In this document: positions 17,831 through 27,225 of the stretch, piece after piece | Layout of the letters: the number at the start of each line of letters is the position of its first letter | How positions within the stretch are numbered: the first letter of the stretch is position 1 | DNA from: Algibacter pectinivorans | GTDB lineage: Bacteria > Bacteroidota > Bacteroidia > Flavobacteriales > Flavobacteriaceae | DNA: 64,000 bases | Assembly (NCBI RefSeq): GCF_900112595.1 | Contig: NZ_FOMI01000004.1 | Coordinates: 186,001 to 250,000, forward strand | Direction of reading: 5' to 3' | Made by a program: the position numbers and the translations under genes | The notes under the pieces: model-generated | Told to the model about the DNA's origin: nothing | What the model saw: only the letters and a program-made list of their open reading frames with translations | Databases searched by the model: none

Positions 17831-20107
17831 ATGAAAAAAGGCTTCATTTATATCATTGTTGTAGTAGTATTTGGAGCATGTAATCAATCTAAAACTACAA
17901 CGGCAAACACTAATAAAATGTTGGTGGATTATGTTAATCCTTTTATAGGAACAGACGGTCCAGGAAACACCTACCCAGGTGCAACAGTACCTTTTGGAAT
18001 GGTACAGTTAAGTCCAGATATTGGTATTCCTGGTTGGGATAGAATTGCAGGGTACTATTATAAAGATTCTATAATTACGGGTTTTTCGCATACCCATTTA
18101 TCCGGAACGGGAGCAGGAGATTTGTATGATATTTTAATCATGCCAGTAAACAGTAGGTCAAAAAAAAGGATTGAAGCTAATAATTTTAAACCCTTTTCGT
18201 CTTTTAGTCATGAGCAAGAAAAAGCATTTCCCGGCTACTATTCTGTAGATTTATTAGACTATGGTATTAAAGCAGAATTAACCGCTACAAAACGCGTAGG
18301 TATTCATCGCTATACATTTCCAAAAGATGGCAGTAGCGAAATACATATAGATTTAGGCTATGCTTTAAATTGGGATAAGCCTACAGAGACTTATCTAGAA
18401 AAAGTAAACGATACCACTATTCAAGGTTATCGTATGTCTACAGGTTGGGCAAGAAACCAAAAAGTGTATTTTCAAATGCAGTTTTCAAAACCTTTTGATG
18501 CGCATAGCTACTTTAAAGGTGATACACTGAAGATTTACCCCATGAAAGGGAACACTAAAATGGTGCTCAAATATCAAACGATGGAAGATGAGCAGATTAT
18601 TATCAAAACAGGACTATCTTCAACAAGTTGTGAGGCTGCTTCCTATGCCATAAAAATGGAAACTACAGGTTTCGATTTTGATTATCAACAGGAAAAAACA
18701 ACGCTTATTTGGGAAAATCAACTTAAAAAAGTAAAAATAAAATCAAAAGACGACAATAAGAAAAGTGTGTTTTATACAATGATGTATCAATCCATGTTAG
18801 CACCAACATTATTTAGCGATTATGGAGGCACTTACAAAGCGGCTAATGATGAAAATGGAAATTATAAAACAGGCGTAAAACCTATTGCTAGAGCGCGAGG
18901 GTTTCATCGATACGATACTTTTTCGCTGTGGGATACATACAGGGCGGCGCATCCGCTTTACACCATTTTGCAGCCAAAATTAGTGCCAGATATGATAAAA
19001 TCGCTTTTGGCACATTATGATGAAACAGGTGAGCTTCCCGTTTGGTCTATGCAAGGGAGTGAAACTAATATGATGATTGGTTATCATGCGGTGCCAGTTA
19101 TTGTAGATGCTTATTTTAAAGGCTTCAAATTTAATGCAGAAGTAGCCTATAAAGCGTGTAAAGAAAGCGCTATGGTTAATGATAGACAAATAGATGTTTA
19201 TAGAGCCAAAGGATATATTCCTGTTAATAAACATCATGAAAATTGGTCGGTTTCAAAAACCATGGAATATGCTTATGATGATTGGTGTATCGCTATGTTT
19301 GCAAAAAGCTTAGGAAAGCTTGACGATTATAGAATTTTTATAGAACGCTCTCAAAATTGGAAAAATCTTTACAACAAAAATAACTCGTGGCTTCAGCCTA
19401 AAGATGAAAAAGGGAATTTTATAACGCCTTTTACTCCAAAAGAATATAGTCCGTATTTTTGCGAAAGCAATGCTTGGCAATATTACTGGTCCGTACCGCA
19501 TGACGTTGGTGCGTTAATAGAAAAAACAGGAGGTACAAAGCGTTTTGAACAAAAACTAGATTCTATGTTTTCGTACTACCCAGAGCCAACGGACAAACTA
19601 CCTGTTTTTAGCACAGGGATGATTGGGCAATATGCGCACGGTAACGAACCAAGTCATCATGTAGCGTATCTATATAATTACTTAAAAACACCATCTAAAA
19701 CTCAGGAATTAGTTCGAAATATTTTAGAAAATCAATATAAAAATGAACCAAATGGGCATTGTGGAAATGAAGATTGCGGACAAATGTCGTCTTGGTTTAT
19801 TTTTAATGCATTAGGGTTTTATCCTGTAAATCCTGCACAAGGGGTTTATCATTTAGGAGCGCCATTGTTTGAAGAAGCAAAAATCCAACTGCAAAATGAT
19901 AAAACCTTTAAGGTTATTGCAACCAATCATGCTTCAGAAAATATTTATGTTGAAAGCATGACCCTAAATGGAAAAGTATTAGACAGACTTTATATCACGC
20001 ATAAAGAAATTATTAATGGTGGTGTTTTAGAATTTAAAATGACAAATATTCCAAATGATACTTTGTTTGATAAAACACGCTTACCACAACAAAATAACAT
20101 CTATTGA
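17831..20107 (+). CDS. GH92 alpha-mannosidase, lipoprotein (copy 2)
   Basis: A 758-residue GH92 with lipoprotein signal (KGFIYIIVVVVFGAC). N-terminal landmark YVNPFIGTDGPGNTYPGATV; HGNEPSHHVAYLYN; GNEDCGQMSSWFIF near residue 645. The catalytic-acid motif reads FCESNAWQYYWSVPHD (Glu near 545), with Ser replacing the Gly of the usual EGNAW. It follows the TIM-barrel gene by 10 bp and ends two bases before the glycosylasparaginase start, so it belongs to the same operon as copy 1. Copies 1 and 2 are the most canonical of the six and may share a linkage preference, but this cannot be read from sequence alone. Confidence 0.93.
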   Translation: MKKGFIYIIVVVVFGACNQSKTTTANTNKMLVDYVNPFIGTDGPGNTYPGATVPFGMVQLSPDIGIPGWDRIAGYYYKDSIITGFSHTHLSGTGAGDLYDILIMPVNSRSKKRIEANNFKPFSSFSHEQEKAFPGYYSVDLLDYGIKAELTATKRVGIHRYTFPKDGSSEIHIDLGYALNWDKPTETYLEKVNDTTIQGYRMSTGWARNQKVYFQMQFSKPFDAHSYFKGDTLKIYPMKGNTKMVLKYQTMEDEQIIIKTGLSSTSCEAASYAIKMETTGFDFDYQQEKTTLIWENQLKKVKIKSKDDNKKSVFYTMMYQSMLAPTLFSDYGGTYKAANDENGNYKTGVKPIARARGFHRYDTFSLWDTYRAAHPLYTILQPKLVPDMIKSLLAHYDETGELPVWSMQGSETNMMIGYHAVPVIVDAYFKGFKFNAEVAYKACKESAMVNDRQIDVYRAKGYIPVNKHHENWSVSKTMEYAYDDWCIAMFAKSLGKLDDYRIFIERSQNWKNLYNKNNSWLQPKDEKGNFITPFTPKEYSPYFCESNAWQYYWSVPHDVGALIEKTGGTKRFEQKLDSMFSYYPEPTDKLPVFSTGMIGQYAHGNEPSHHVAYLYNYLKTPSKTQELVRNILENQYKNEPNGHCGNEDCGQMSSWFIFNALGFYPVNPAQGVYHLGAPLFEEAKIQLQNDKTFKVIATNHASENIYVESMTLNGKVLDRLYITHKEIINGGVLEFKMTNIPNDTLFDKTRLPQQNNIY

Positions 20108-20109
20108 AT

Positions 20110-21084
20110 ATGAGATTTTTAAAAGCCATATTATTTTTTATTGTAATCTTTAGTTTTAATGCTTGCGAAAACTCAACTTCAAAAAAAGAAAAAAAGCAAA
20201 TTATAAAACCAGTAGTCATTTCAACATGGAATCACGGGTTAGTAGCGAACGAATTGGCTTGGGAACTTTTAATAAATGGAAGAAGTGCTCTCGATGCCGT
20301 TGAGGTTGGTGTAAAAACTGCAGAAGCAAACCCAGATGTGCAAACTGTGGGTTTAGGTGGCTTTCCAGATAGAGAAGGGAAAGTAACTTTAGATGCTTGT
20401 ATTATGGACCAAAATAATAATTGTGGTTCGGTAGCATTTTTGCAACATATAAAGCACCCTATTTCTGTTGCGCGAAAAGTTATGGAAGAAACACCACACG
20501 TAATGTTGGTTGGAGAAGGGGCATTACAATTTGCCTTAGCGCAAGGGTTTAAAAAAGAAAAGTTATTAACCGAAAAATCTAAAAAGGCGTATGAGGAATG
20601 GTTGGTTAATTCCAACTACAAACCCATAATTAATATAGAGAATCATGATACCATTAGTATGCTAGCCTTAGACGAAAACGGTAACCTTTCTGGGGCGTGT
20701 ACCACAAGTGGGGCATCATGGAAAATGCATGGACGCGTAGGCGATTCGCCAATAATTGGAGCAGGCTTATTTTTAGATAACGAAGTAGGTGCAGCCGCCG
20801 CTACAGGCATGGGAGAAGCCATAATAAAAACAGCAGGAAGCGCAATGGTAGTAGAATTAATGCGCCATGGGAAATCGCCGGAAGCGGCTTGTAAAGAAGT
20901 GGTAGAACGTATTTATAAAATCTATAAAAACGCACCAGATTTAGAGTGGTTGCAAGTAGGCTTCATTGCTTTAAATAAAAATGGCGAATATGGATCTTAT
21001 TGTTTAAGACCAGGTTTTAATTATGCAGTACAAACTAAGTCTTTAGATAATCAATTAATGGATGCTAAATATAAAATAAAATGA
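20110..21084 (+). CDS. N4-(beta-N-acetylglucosaminyl)-L-asparaginase (glycosylasparaginase), lipoprotein form
   Basis: An Ntn-hydrolase that cleaves the GlcNAc-Asn bond left when glycoproteins are fully digested, giving aspartate and GlcNAc-amine. The motif NHDTISMLALDENGNLSGAC contains the autoproteolysis site: cleavage before Thr (residue 181) would expose the nucleophile. TTSGASWKMHGRVGDSPIIG and GAAAATGMGEAI are family signatures. ATG 20110 gives a lipoprotein signal (RFLKAILFFIVIFSFNAC); the frame can be extended only by a TTG at 20104. It ends the operon headed by GH92 copy 1. It is homologous to the periplasmic enzyme of Elizabethkingia and to human AGA. Confidence 0.92.
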   Translation: MRFLKAILFFIVIFSFNACENSTSKKEKKQIIKPVVISTWNHGLVANELAWELLINGRSALDAVEVGVKTAEANPDVQTVGLGGFPDREGKVTLDACIMDQNNNCGSVAFLQHIKHPISVARKVMEETPHVMLVGEGALQFALAQGFKKEKLLTEKSKKAYEEWLVNSNYKPIINIENHDTISMLALDENGNLSGACTTSGASWKMHGRVGDSPIIGAGLFLDNEVGAAAATGMGEAIIKTAGSAMVVELMRHGKSPEAACKEVVERIYKIYKNAPDLEWLQVGFIALNKNGEYGSYCLRPGFNYAVQTKSLDNQLMDAKYKIK

Positions 21085-21190
21085 TGAATGCTTTCCATTA
21101 CTTTTTGATGGTAATATTGAGGTAGGTACACTAAAAGAAGGCGTTTTTAGAATTAACCACATTTAAAATTAAATCTGTTATCTGAAAAAA

Positions 21191-21227
21191 TATAATATCA
21201 AGATACCTCCATGATTTTGATATTATA
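21191..21227. repeat. Inverted repeat, 11-bp perfect arms
   Basis: TATAATATCAA (21191-21201) and TTGATATTATA (21217-21227), spacer 15 nt. First of three inverted repeats in the 290 bp between glycosylasparaginase and manA. No T-run follows on either strand, so it is not a standard terminator. Confidence 0.6.
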
Positions 21228-21233
21228 CTAATC

Positions 21234-21263
21234 ATAAAATTATAGCTGTTAGTATAATTTTAT
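21234..21263. repeat. Inverted repeat, 11-bp perfect arms
   Basis: ATAAAATTATA (21234-21244) and TATAATTTTAT (21253-21263), spacer 8 nt. Lies 7 bp after the previous repeat. AT-only arms make chance more likely than for the third repeat. Confidence 0.5.
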
Positions 21264-21323
21264 AGAACAAAAGTTTATATTTATAATACTACTTTTAGTT
21301 ATATTATAGGCTAATGCATAACA

Positions 21324-21351
21324 ACAATCTGTTTTTTGGAAAACAGATTGT
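21324..21351. repeat. Inverted repeat, 12-bp perfect arms, upstream of manA
   Basis: ACAATCTGTTTT (21324-21335), TTGG, AAAACAGATTGT (21340-21351). It ends 23 bp before the manA ATG, so a transcript from upstream would place a strong hairpin in the manA leader. It could be an operator, an attenuator or an mRNA stabiliser or processing element. Confidence 0.6.
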
Positions 21352-21374
21352 ATAACTATAATTAAACTTAAAAA

Positions 21375-22346
21375 ATGAATTTATACCCTTTAAAATTTAC
21401 GCCCCTTTATAAATATAGAATTTGGGGAGGCGAAAAATTAAAAACAGTTTTAAATAAAGATTATACAGAAGAAAGCATAGGAGAATCTTGGGAGATTTCA
21501 GTCGTTGAAAACGATGAAACATTAGTTACAGAAGGTTCTTTAAAAGGTAAAAGTTTAAAAGCATTAATAAATGAGTTTAAAGGCGATTTTGTAGGTAATA
21601 ATGTCTACGAAACCTTTGGCGATAAATTTCCGTTACTCATTAAATTTATTGATGCTAAAACACCATTATCCATACAAGTGCATCCAAGTAATGAGATAGC
21701 AAAAGAGCGTCATAATTCGTTTGGTAAAAATGAAATGTGGTATGTTATGGGAGCCGATAAAGAGGCAGAATTAATTGTTGGTTTTGATGAGAAAATAAAT
21801 CAAGAAGACTATAAAACACATTTAGAAAATAATACGATTTTAAATGTAATGCATCATGAAATTGTAGAAAAAGGGGATACATTTTATATTCCAACGGGTA
21901 GAGTCCATGCTATTGGTGCTGGTGTTTTATTGGCAGAAATTCAGCAAACATCAGACATTACCTATAGAATTTATGATTACGATAGAGTAGATGCTAAAAC
22001 GGGGGAAAAGCGCGAGTTGCATAACGATTTAGCGATTGATGTTATAGACTATGAAGTGCACGATGCTTATAAAACAGATTACAAACTAGAGACAAATAAA
22101 TCAAATACACTAGTGCATTCGCCATATTTTAAAACCAATATTATTGCCTTAGGTGGTACGATGAAAAAAGACTATTCAAATCTAGATTCTTTTGTTATTT
22201 ATGTGTGTGTTGAAGGTGCAGCTAATTTAAGTTGTAATGGTGAACGCTACAATATTAAAAAAGGGGAAACACTTTTAATCCCCGCAAGTTTAAGCGAAAT
22301 ACAATTAGAATCAACAGGAGTGAAAATTTTAGAAGCGTATTATTAA
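21375..22346 (+). CDS. manA: Mannose-6-phosphate isomerase (type I, ManA family)
   Basis: A 323-residue cytoplasmic zinc enzyme interconverting mannose-6-phosphate and fructose-6-phosphate. Zinc-site motifs are visible: SIQVHPSNEIAKERHNSFGK, KNEMWYVMG and FYIPTGRVHAIGAGVLLAEI, then QQTSDITYRIYDYDR. The length matches the short bacterial type I class. It is the entry point of released mannose into glycolysis once phosphorylated. It starts a new unit after three inverted repeats, and its stop codon overlaps the following GH92 ATG by one base. Confidence 0.95.
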   Translation: MNLYPLKFTPLYKYRIWGGEKLKTVLNKDYTEESIGESWEISVVENDETLVTEGSLKGKSLKALINEFKGDFVGNNVYETFGDKFPLLIKFIDAKTPLSIQVHPSNEIAKERHNSFGKNEMWYVMGADKEAELIVGFDEKINQEDYKTHLENNTILNVMHHEIVEKGDTFYIPTGRVHAIGAGVLLAEIQQTSDITYRIYDYDRVDAKTGEKRELHNDLAIDVIDYEVHDAYKTDYKLETNKSNTLVHSPYFKTNIIALGGTMKKDYSNLDSFVIYVCVEGAANLSCNGERYNIKKGETLLIPASLSEIQLESTGVKILEAYY

Positions 22347-24700
22347 TGAAAATATGTATGAAGACAGTTAAATATTTATTTTGTGTATTATTTTTAAGTA
22401 TGCTTTCTTGTAATCAAGAAGCAGAAAAAGAAAACACTTCGAATATAATTTCGGAAGGAAGAAGTTTAGTAGATTTTGTAAACCCTTTAATGGGAACAGA
22501 TTCTTCTTTCGATTTATCAAACGGAAATACATATCCTGCAATTGCAACACCTTGGGGAATGAATTTCTGGACACCAATGACTTCCAAAATGGGAGATGGT
22601 TGGACATACAAGTACGACGAAAATAAAATACGAGGTATTAAACAAACCCACCAACCAAGTCCGTGGATAAACGATTATGCCGCTTTTTCATTAATGGCGG
22701 TAACAGGCCATTTAAAATATCAAGAAGACGAACGTCAATCTTGGTTTTCTCATAAAGCAGAAACCGTTAAACCACACCATTATAGGGTGTATTTAGCAGA
22801 TTATGATGTTACTGCTGAGGTTACACCAACAGAGCGAGCAGCTCACTTTAAATTCACCTTTCCAGATAATCAATCTTACATTCTAGTAGATGCCTTTTTT
22901 AAAGGATCTATGGTTAAAATTATACCCGAAGAACGAAAAATTATAGGCTATTGTAGAAATAATAAAGGAGGCGTTCCAGAAAATTTTCATAACTATTTTG
23001 TGGCAGAATTTGATAAAGATTTTGAAGTGAACCACACTTGGGGAGATAATTGGAAACTATTAAAAAACTCTAAAGAAAACGAGGGAGAGCATGTTGGAGC
23101 TATTGTAGGTTTTAAAACAAAACGAGGCGAAGTAGTTCATGTAAAAGTAGCATCATCATTTATAAGTTTAGAGCAAGCAGAACTTAATTTAAATCGAGAA
23201 ATAGGAACCGATACTTTTGATAAAACGTTAGCAAAAGCAAAGGCATCATGGGAAACCGAGTTAAACAAAATTAGAGTTGAAGATGATAATATAGATAACA
23301 TTAGAACCTTTTACTCCTGTTTATATCGTGTTTTATTATTCCCAAGGAAATTACACGAATTAGATAAAGACAATAACATAGTGCATTACAGCCCATACAA
23401 TGGCCAAGTTTTACCAGGTTATATGTTTACCGATAACGGATTTTGGGATACCTTTAGAGCTGTTTTTCCTTTTTTCAATATGGTCTACCCAGAGCTAAAT
23501 AGCCAAATTATGGAAGGATTGGCAAATACCTACAAAGAATCTGGTTGGTTGCCAGAATGGGCTAGTCCTGGGCATCGCGATTGTATGATAGGTTCTAATT
23601 CGTCACCAATTATTTCAGATGCATTTTTAAAAGGTGTTACTGTAGATAATGTTGATTTGCTTTTAGAAGCCATGATTAAAAATGCAACTACAGCAGAAAA
23701 CAGACCACTTTCTAGAGGTGGAAATGTGATTAAATCAGTAGGACGAGAAGGGATTGATTATTATAATAACTTAGGTTATGTGCCTTACAATGTTGGGATA
23801 AAAGAAAACGCTGCCCGAACCCTTGAATATGCTTATGCCGATTTTACAATTGCGCAAATGGCAAAAAAACTTGGTAAAGAAGATATGGCAAATACATTTT
23901 ACAAACGTTCTTTAAACTACAAGAATTTATTTGATTCTGAAACTGGTTGGATGCGTGGTAAAAATGAAGACGGTTCGTTTCAATCCCCTTTTAATCCATT
24001 AAAATGGGGCGATGCGTTTACCGAGGGGAATAGTCTACACTACACATGGTCTGTTTTTCATGATGTAAATGGTTTAATTGATTTAATGGGAGGAAAAGAG
24101 GCTTTTGTAAACCAATTGGATACTGTGTTTAACATGCCGCCAGATTTTGATAATTCGTATTACGGCTTTACCATTCACGAAATAAGAGAAATGCAAATTA
24201 TGAATATGGGGAACTATGCACACGGAAATCAACCTATTCAACACATGATTTATTTGTATAATTATGCAAATGCAAGTTATAAAACGCAAGAAAAAATTAG
24301 AGAGGTAGTAACAAAATTATACACACCAACACCAGATGGATATTGTGGTGATGAAGACAACGGACAAACATCGGCGTGGTACGTATTTAGTGCCTTAGGT
24401 TTTTATCCTGTTACGCCAGCCGTAAATCAATATGTTATTGGTAGTCCATTATTTAAAAAAGCAAACATCCAACTAGAAAATGGAAAAACGTTTCAAATTT
24501 CTGCCCCTAATAATTCAAAAGAGAATTTTTATATTCAATCAGCAACTTTAAATTCCGAAGCTCATAACAAATCATTTATTACGTTTGAGGCTATTCAAAA
24601 TGGAGGTGAATTATATTTTAAAATGGATAGTACACCTAACAAAAAATGGGCAAGCGATGAAGATTCTTTACCATATTCATTAAGTTCAAATTTAAAATAA
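22346..24700 (+). CDS. GH92 alpha-mannosidase, lipoprotein (copy 3, divergent)
   Basis: A 784-residue GH92 with lipoprotein signal (TVKYLFCVLFLSMLSC). The ATG at 22346 overlaps the manA stop; an alternative ATG at 22358 gives an equally good signal. Landmarks differ from copies 1 and 2: FVNPLMGTDSSFDLSNGNTY at the N-terminus, FTEGNSLHYTWSVFHD (Glu near 560), AHGNQPIQHMIYLYN where others have HGNEPSHH, and GDEDNGQTSAWYVF (near 668) without the Cys. These changes fall in regions that line the active site in the family, so linkage or aglycone preference probably differs from copies 1 and 2 (inference). Confidence 0.9.
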   Translation: MKICMKTVKYLFCVLFLSMLSCNQEAEKENTSNIISEGRSLVDFVNPLMGTDSSFDLSNGNTYPAIATPWGMNFWTPMTSKMGDGWTYKYDENKIRGIKQTHQPSPWINDYAAFSLMAVTGHLKYQEDERQSWFSHKAETVKPHHYRVYLADYDVTAEVTPTERAAHFKFTFPDNQSYILVDAFFKGSMVKIIPEERKIIGYCRNNKGGVPENFHNYFVAEFDKDFEVNHTWGDNWKLLKNSKENEGEHVGAIVGFKTKRGEVVHVKVASSFISLEQAELNLNREIGTDTFDKTLAKAKASWETELNKIRVEDDNIDNIRTFYSCLYRVLLFPRKLHELDKDNNIVHYSPYNGQVLPGYMFTDNGFWDTFRAVFPFFNMVYPELNSQIMEGLANTYKESGWLPEWASPGHRDCMIGSNSSPIISDAFLKGVTVDNVDLLLEAMIKNATTAENRPLSRGGNVIKSVGREGIDYYNNLGYVPYNVGIKENAARTLEYAYADFTIAQMAKKLGKEDMANTFYKRSLNYKNLFDSETGWMRGKNEDGSFQSPFNPLKWGDAFTEGNSLHYTWSVFHDVNGLIDLMGGKEAFVNQLDTVFNMPPDFDNSYYGFTIHEIREMQIMNMGNYAHGNQPIQHMIYLYNYANASYKTQEKIREVVTKLYTPTPDGYCGDEDNGQTSAWYVFSALGFYPVTPAVNQYVIGSPLFKKANIQLENGKTFQISAPNNSKENFYIQSATLNSEAHNKSFITFEAIQNGGELYFKMDSTPNKKWASDEDSLPYSLSSNLK

Positions 24701-24708
24701 TTCCAATT

Positions 24709-27003
24709 ATGAAATCGTTTTCAACAGTATTGTCTCGATTATTAGTAATTCTTTTTATTTCTTTTTTAGGATGTAAAAATGAAACTTCAAAAGATACTAC
24801 AACTAAAGAAGCAGCCCAGGTATTAAAAGATTTCACGCAATATGTAAATCCGTTTATAGGGACTTCCAATTTTGGAACCACCAATCCTGGGCCTATTGCA
24901 GTTCGTGGTATGGCAAATGTTTCACCATTTAATGTTGCAGGGCCTAAAAACTTACCTTTAGAGAAAGATAGTAGATGGTTATCAACACCTTATATAAACG
25001 AAAATCCATTTTTAACAGGGTTTAGCCATGTTAATTTAAGTGGTGTGGGGTGTCCAGAACTTGGCGTAATTTTAGCAATGCCAACAACAGGAAGTTTAGA
25101 AACAAATCATTTAAAATATGGTTCAACCTACTCAGAAGAAAACGCTACAGTGGGTTATTACACCAATAAAATTGATAAATACAATGTAAAAGTTGAAGCT
25201 AGCGCAACAACACGAGTTGGTGTAAGTAAATATCATTTTCCTGCTGGAGACGCTAATATACTTTTAAATCTTGGTTTAGGATTAACTAATGAAGAAGGTG
25301 CTATGGTAAAAGTGGTATCGTCTACCGAAATTGAAGGAATGCGCAGTGTAGGGTCATTTTGTTATTATAAACCAGAAGAAGCTTATCCTGTTTATTTTGT
25401 AGCGCGCTTTTCAAAACCTGCTGATAAATTTGGTATTTGGAAAAAACCAAGAACATACACAGGTGTGGAAGCAGATTGGATGACGTACAATGCTGAAACA
25501 CGAATTAAAGAAAACTATACAAAAGAAGTTATTGGTGATAGTATTGGTGCGTTTATGCGTTATAAATTTGATAAACCATCAACGGTTGAAATGAAAATAG
25601 GCGTCTCCTACGTGAGCATAGAAAATGCACGTGAAAATTTAGAAAAAGAAACAGCAGATAAAAGTTTTGACGAAATTCTTACAGACACTAAAAAGGAATG
25701 GAACACCCATTTGTCGCGAATAGAAGTTGAAGGCGGTACGGCCAATGATAAAACTATTTTTTACACAGCCTTATACCATACATTAATTCACCCTAGTACG
25801 TTAAACGATTTTAACGGTGAGTATCCTAAAATGAAAACGAGGGAAACTTTAAAAACAGATGGTACGCGTTACACTGTGTTTTCGCTATGGGATACCTACA
25901 GGAATTTACACCAATTGATGAGTTTGGTATATCCAGAACAACAATCGAATATGGTAAAAAGTATGTTGCAAATTTATGACGAATCAGGTTGGTTGCCAAA
26001 ATGGGAACTAAATGCTACCGAAACGACAACTATGGTTGGAGACCCTGCAGGTATTATTATAACAGATACTTATTTAAAAGGTATCCGCGATTTTGATGTA
26101 GAAAAAGCTTATGAAGCCATGAAAAAGAGTGCAACACAATTAGAAAATAACCCCTTGCGCCCGGGTATTAAAGATTATATTGAAAAAGGATATTTAACCA
26201 CAACAACGGTTCATAGTGGCTCAGTATCAACCACCCAAGAGTATAATGTTTCAGATTTTGCCATTGCCCAACTAGCAAAAGTATTAGATAAAAAAGACGA
26301 TTATAAAACCTTTTCTGAAAGGGCTATTTCATACAGAAAACTATTTAATAAAGAATTCAATTTGTTACGCCCTAAAAATGATGATGGCAGTTGGGTAACA
26401 CCATACAATCCTGAAGCAGGGGCAAATTTTGAGAAAAACTTAGGCTTTATAGAAGGCAATGCGTGGCAATATACTTTTATGGTAGCTCATGATACTAAGG
26501 GGCTTAAAGAGCTAATGGGAGGCGATACACCTTTTGTAAATAGATTGGAAGATGTTTTTGATAAAAACCAGTTTGATATGGCTAACGAGCCAGATATTAA
26601 TTATCCATTTTTGTTTAATCATATAAAAGGACAAGAATATAAAACGGGACAAAAAGTAAGCGAATTACTCAAGAAGTATTTTAAAAATACACCCGACGGG
26701 CTTCCCGGTAATGATGATACAGGTACTATGAGTGCTTGGGCTGTTTTTTCTATGATGGGAATTTATCCTGTAACTCCTGCAGAACCAAAATATGCTATTA
26801 CTACTCCTGTTTTTGATAAGATTACAATAAGGTTGAATAATAAATATTATAAAAATAGCCAATTAGTTATTAAAGGAGGGGGAAATAAAAAAGGTAAGAT
26901 TAAGGGCGTTAAATTAGGCAATACTAATATAAAAGGGTTTTTTATTAATCACTCGGATTTAGTAAAAATAGGTACTTTAACTGTTAGTAATAAGCAAGAT
27001 TAG
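24709..27003 (+). CDS. GH92 alpha-mannosidase, lipoprotein (copy 4, most divergent)
   Basis: A 764-residue GH92 with lipoprotein signal (ending LFISFLGC). The N-terminal motif is YVNPFIGTSNFGTTNPGPIA. The acid motif is kept (FIEGNAWQYTFMVAHD, Glu near 582), but the next landmark reads ANEPDINYPFLFNHI instead of HGNEPSHHxAYLYN, and the acidic motif is GNDDTGTMSAWAVF (near 667), lacking the usual Cys-Gly-Gln. It is 8 bp downstream of copy 3 and ends in a terminator. Probably active, with a different linkage or with phosphorylated or substituted mannose; this is inference. Confidence 0.87.
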   Translation: MKSFSTVLSRLLVILFISFLGCKNETSKDTTTKEAAQVLKDFTQYVNPFIGTSNFGTTNPGPIAVRGMANVSPFNVAGPKNLPLEKDSRWLSTPYINENPFLTGFSHVNLSGVGCPELGVILAMPTTGSLETNHLKYGSTYSEENATVGYYTNKIDKYNVKVEASATTRVGVSKYHFPAGDANILLNLGLGLTNEEGAMVKVVSSTEIEGMRSVGSFCYYKPEEAYPVYFVARFSKPADKFGIWKKPRTYTGVEADWMTYNAETRIKENYTKEVIGDSIGAFMRYKFDKPSTVEMKIGVSYVSIENARENLEKETADKSFDEILTDTKKEWNTHLSRIEVEGGTANDKTIFYTALYHTLIHPSTLNDFNGEYPKMKTRETLKTDGTRYTVFSLWDTYRNLHQLMSLVYPEQQSNMVKSMLQIYDESGWLPKWELNATETTTMVGDPAGIIITDTYLKGIRDFDVEKAYEAMKKSATQLENNPLRPGIKDYIEKGYLTTTTVHSGSVSTTQEYNVSDFAIAQLAKVLDKKDDYKTFSERAISYRKLFNKEFNLLRPKNDDGSWVTPYNPEAGANFEKNLGFIEGNAWQYTFMVAHDTKGLKELMGGDTPFVNRLEDVFDKNQFDMANEPDINYPFLFNHIKGQEYKTGQKVSELLKKYFKNTPDGLPGNDDTGTMSAWAVFSMMGIYPVTPAEPKYAITTPVFDKITIRLNNKYYKNSQLVIKGGGNKKGKIKGVKLGNTNIKGFFINHSDLVKIGTLTVSNKQD

Positions 27004-27026
27004 CCTTTTTTAAAGGCTAGTTTTTT
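27001..27026 (+). terminator. Rho-independent terminator overlapping the GH92 copy 4 stop codon
   Basis: TAGCCTTT, short T loop, AAAGGCTA, then G and six T. The first stem bases are the TAG stop codon itself. It separates the manA-GH92-GH92 unit from susC. Confidence 0.8.
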
Positions 27027-27134
27027 AGTATAATATAAAGGATTTGATGATTGGTTTAATTAAAGTTTTACTTTTAAAAAGTATTAATTCCTTACAATAT
27101 AGAAGGTTGTAATCGCAAACTCCTTTTCAAAACT

Positions 27135-27173
27135 GTTGTTTGTCGAAAAACTAAACTTTTAATTATAACTTTT
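27135..27173 (+). promoter_or_regulatory. Candidate LytTR-type site and -7-like element upstream of susC
   Basis: GTTGTTTGTCGAAAAAC at 27135-27151, then TAACTTTT at 27166-27173 (seven of eight with TAnnTTTG). The distance from motif start to -7-like element is 31 bp, the same as upstream of the FucP-like gene. SusC starts 52 bp further. Confidence 0.5.
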
Positions 27174-27225
27174 TTGTTCTTTTATATTTAACAATTAATT
27201 AACTGAAAATTAAACTAATTAGATT

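Noticed and set aside
21085-21175. Short frame after glycosylasparaginase reading FDGNIEVGTLKEGVFRI
   Set aside because: Looks protein-like and might be a gene fragment, but it is too short and matched no family I could name.
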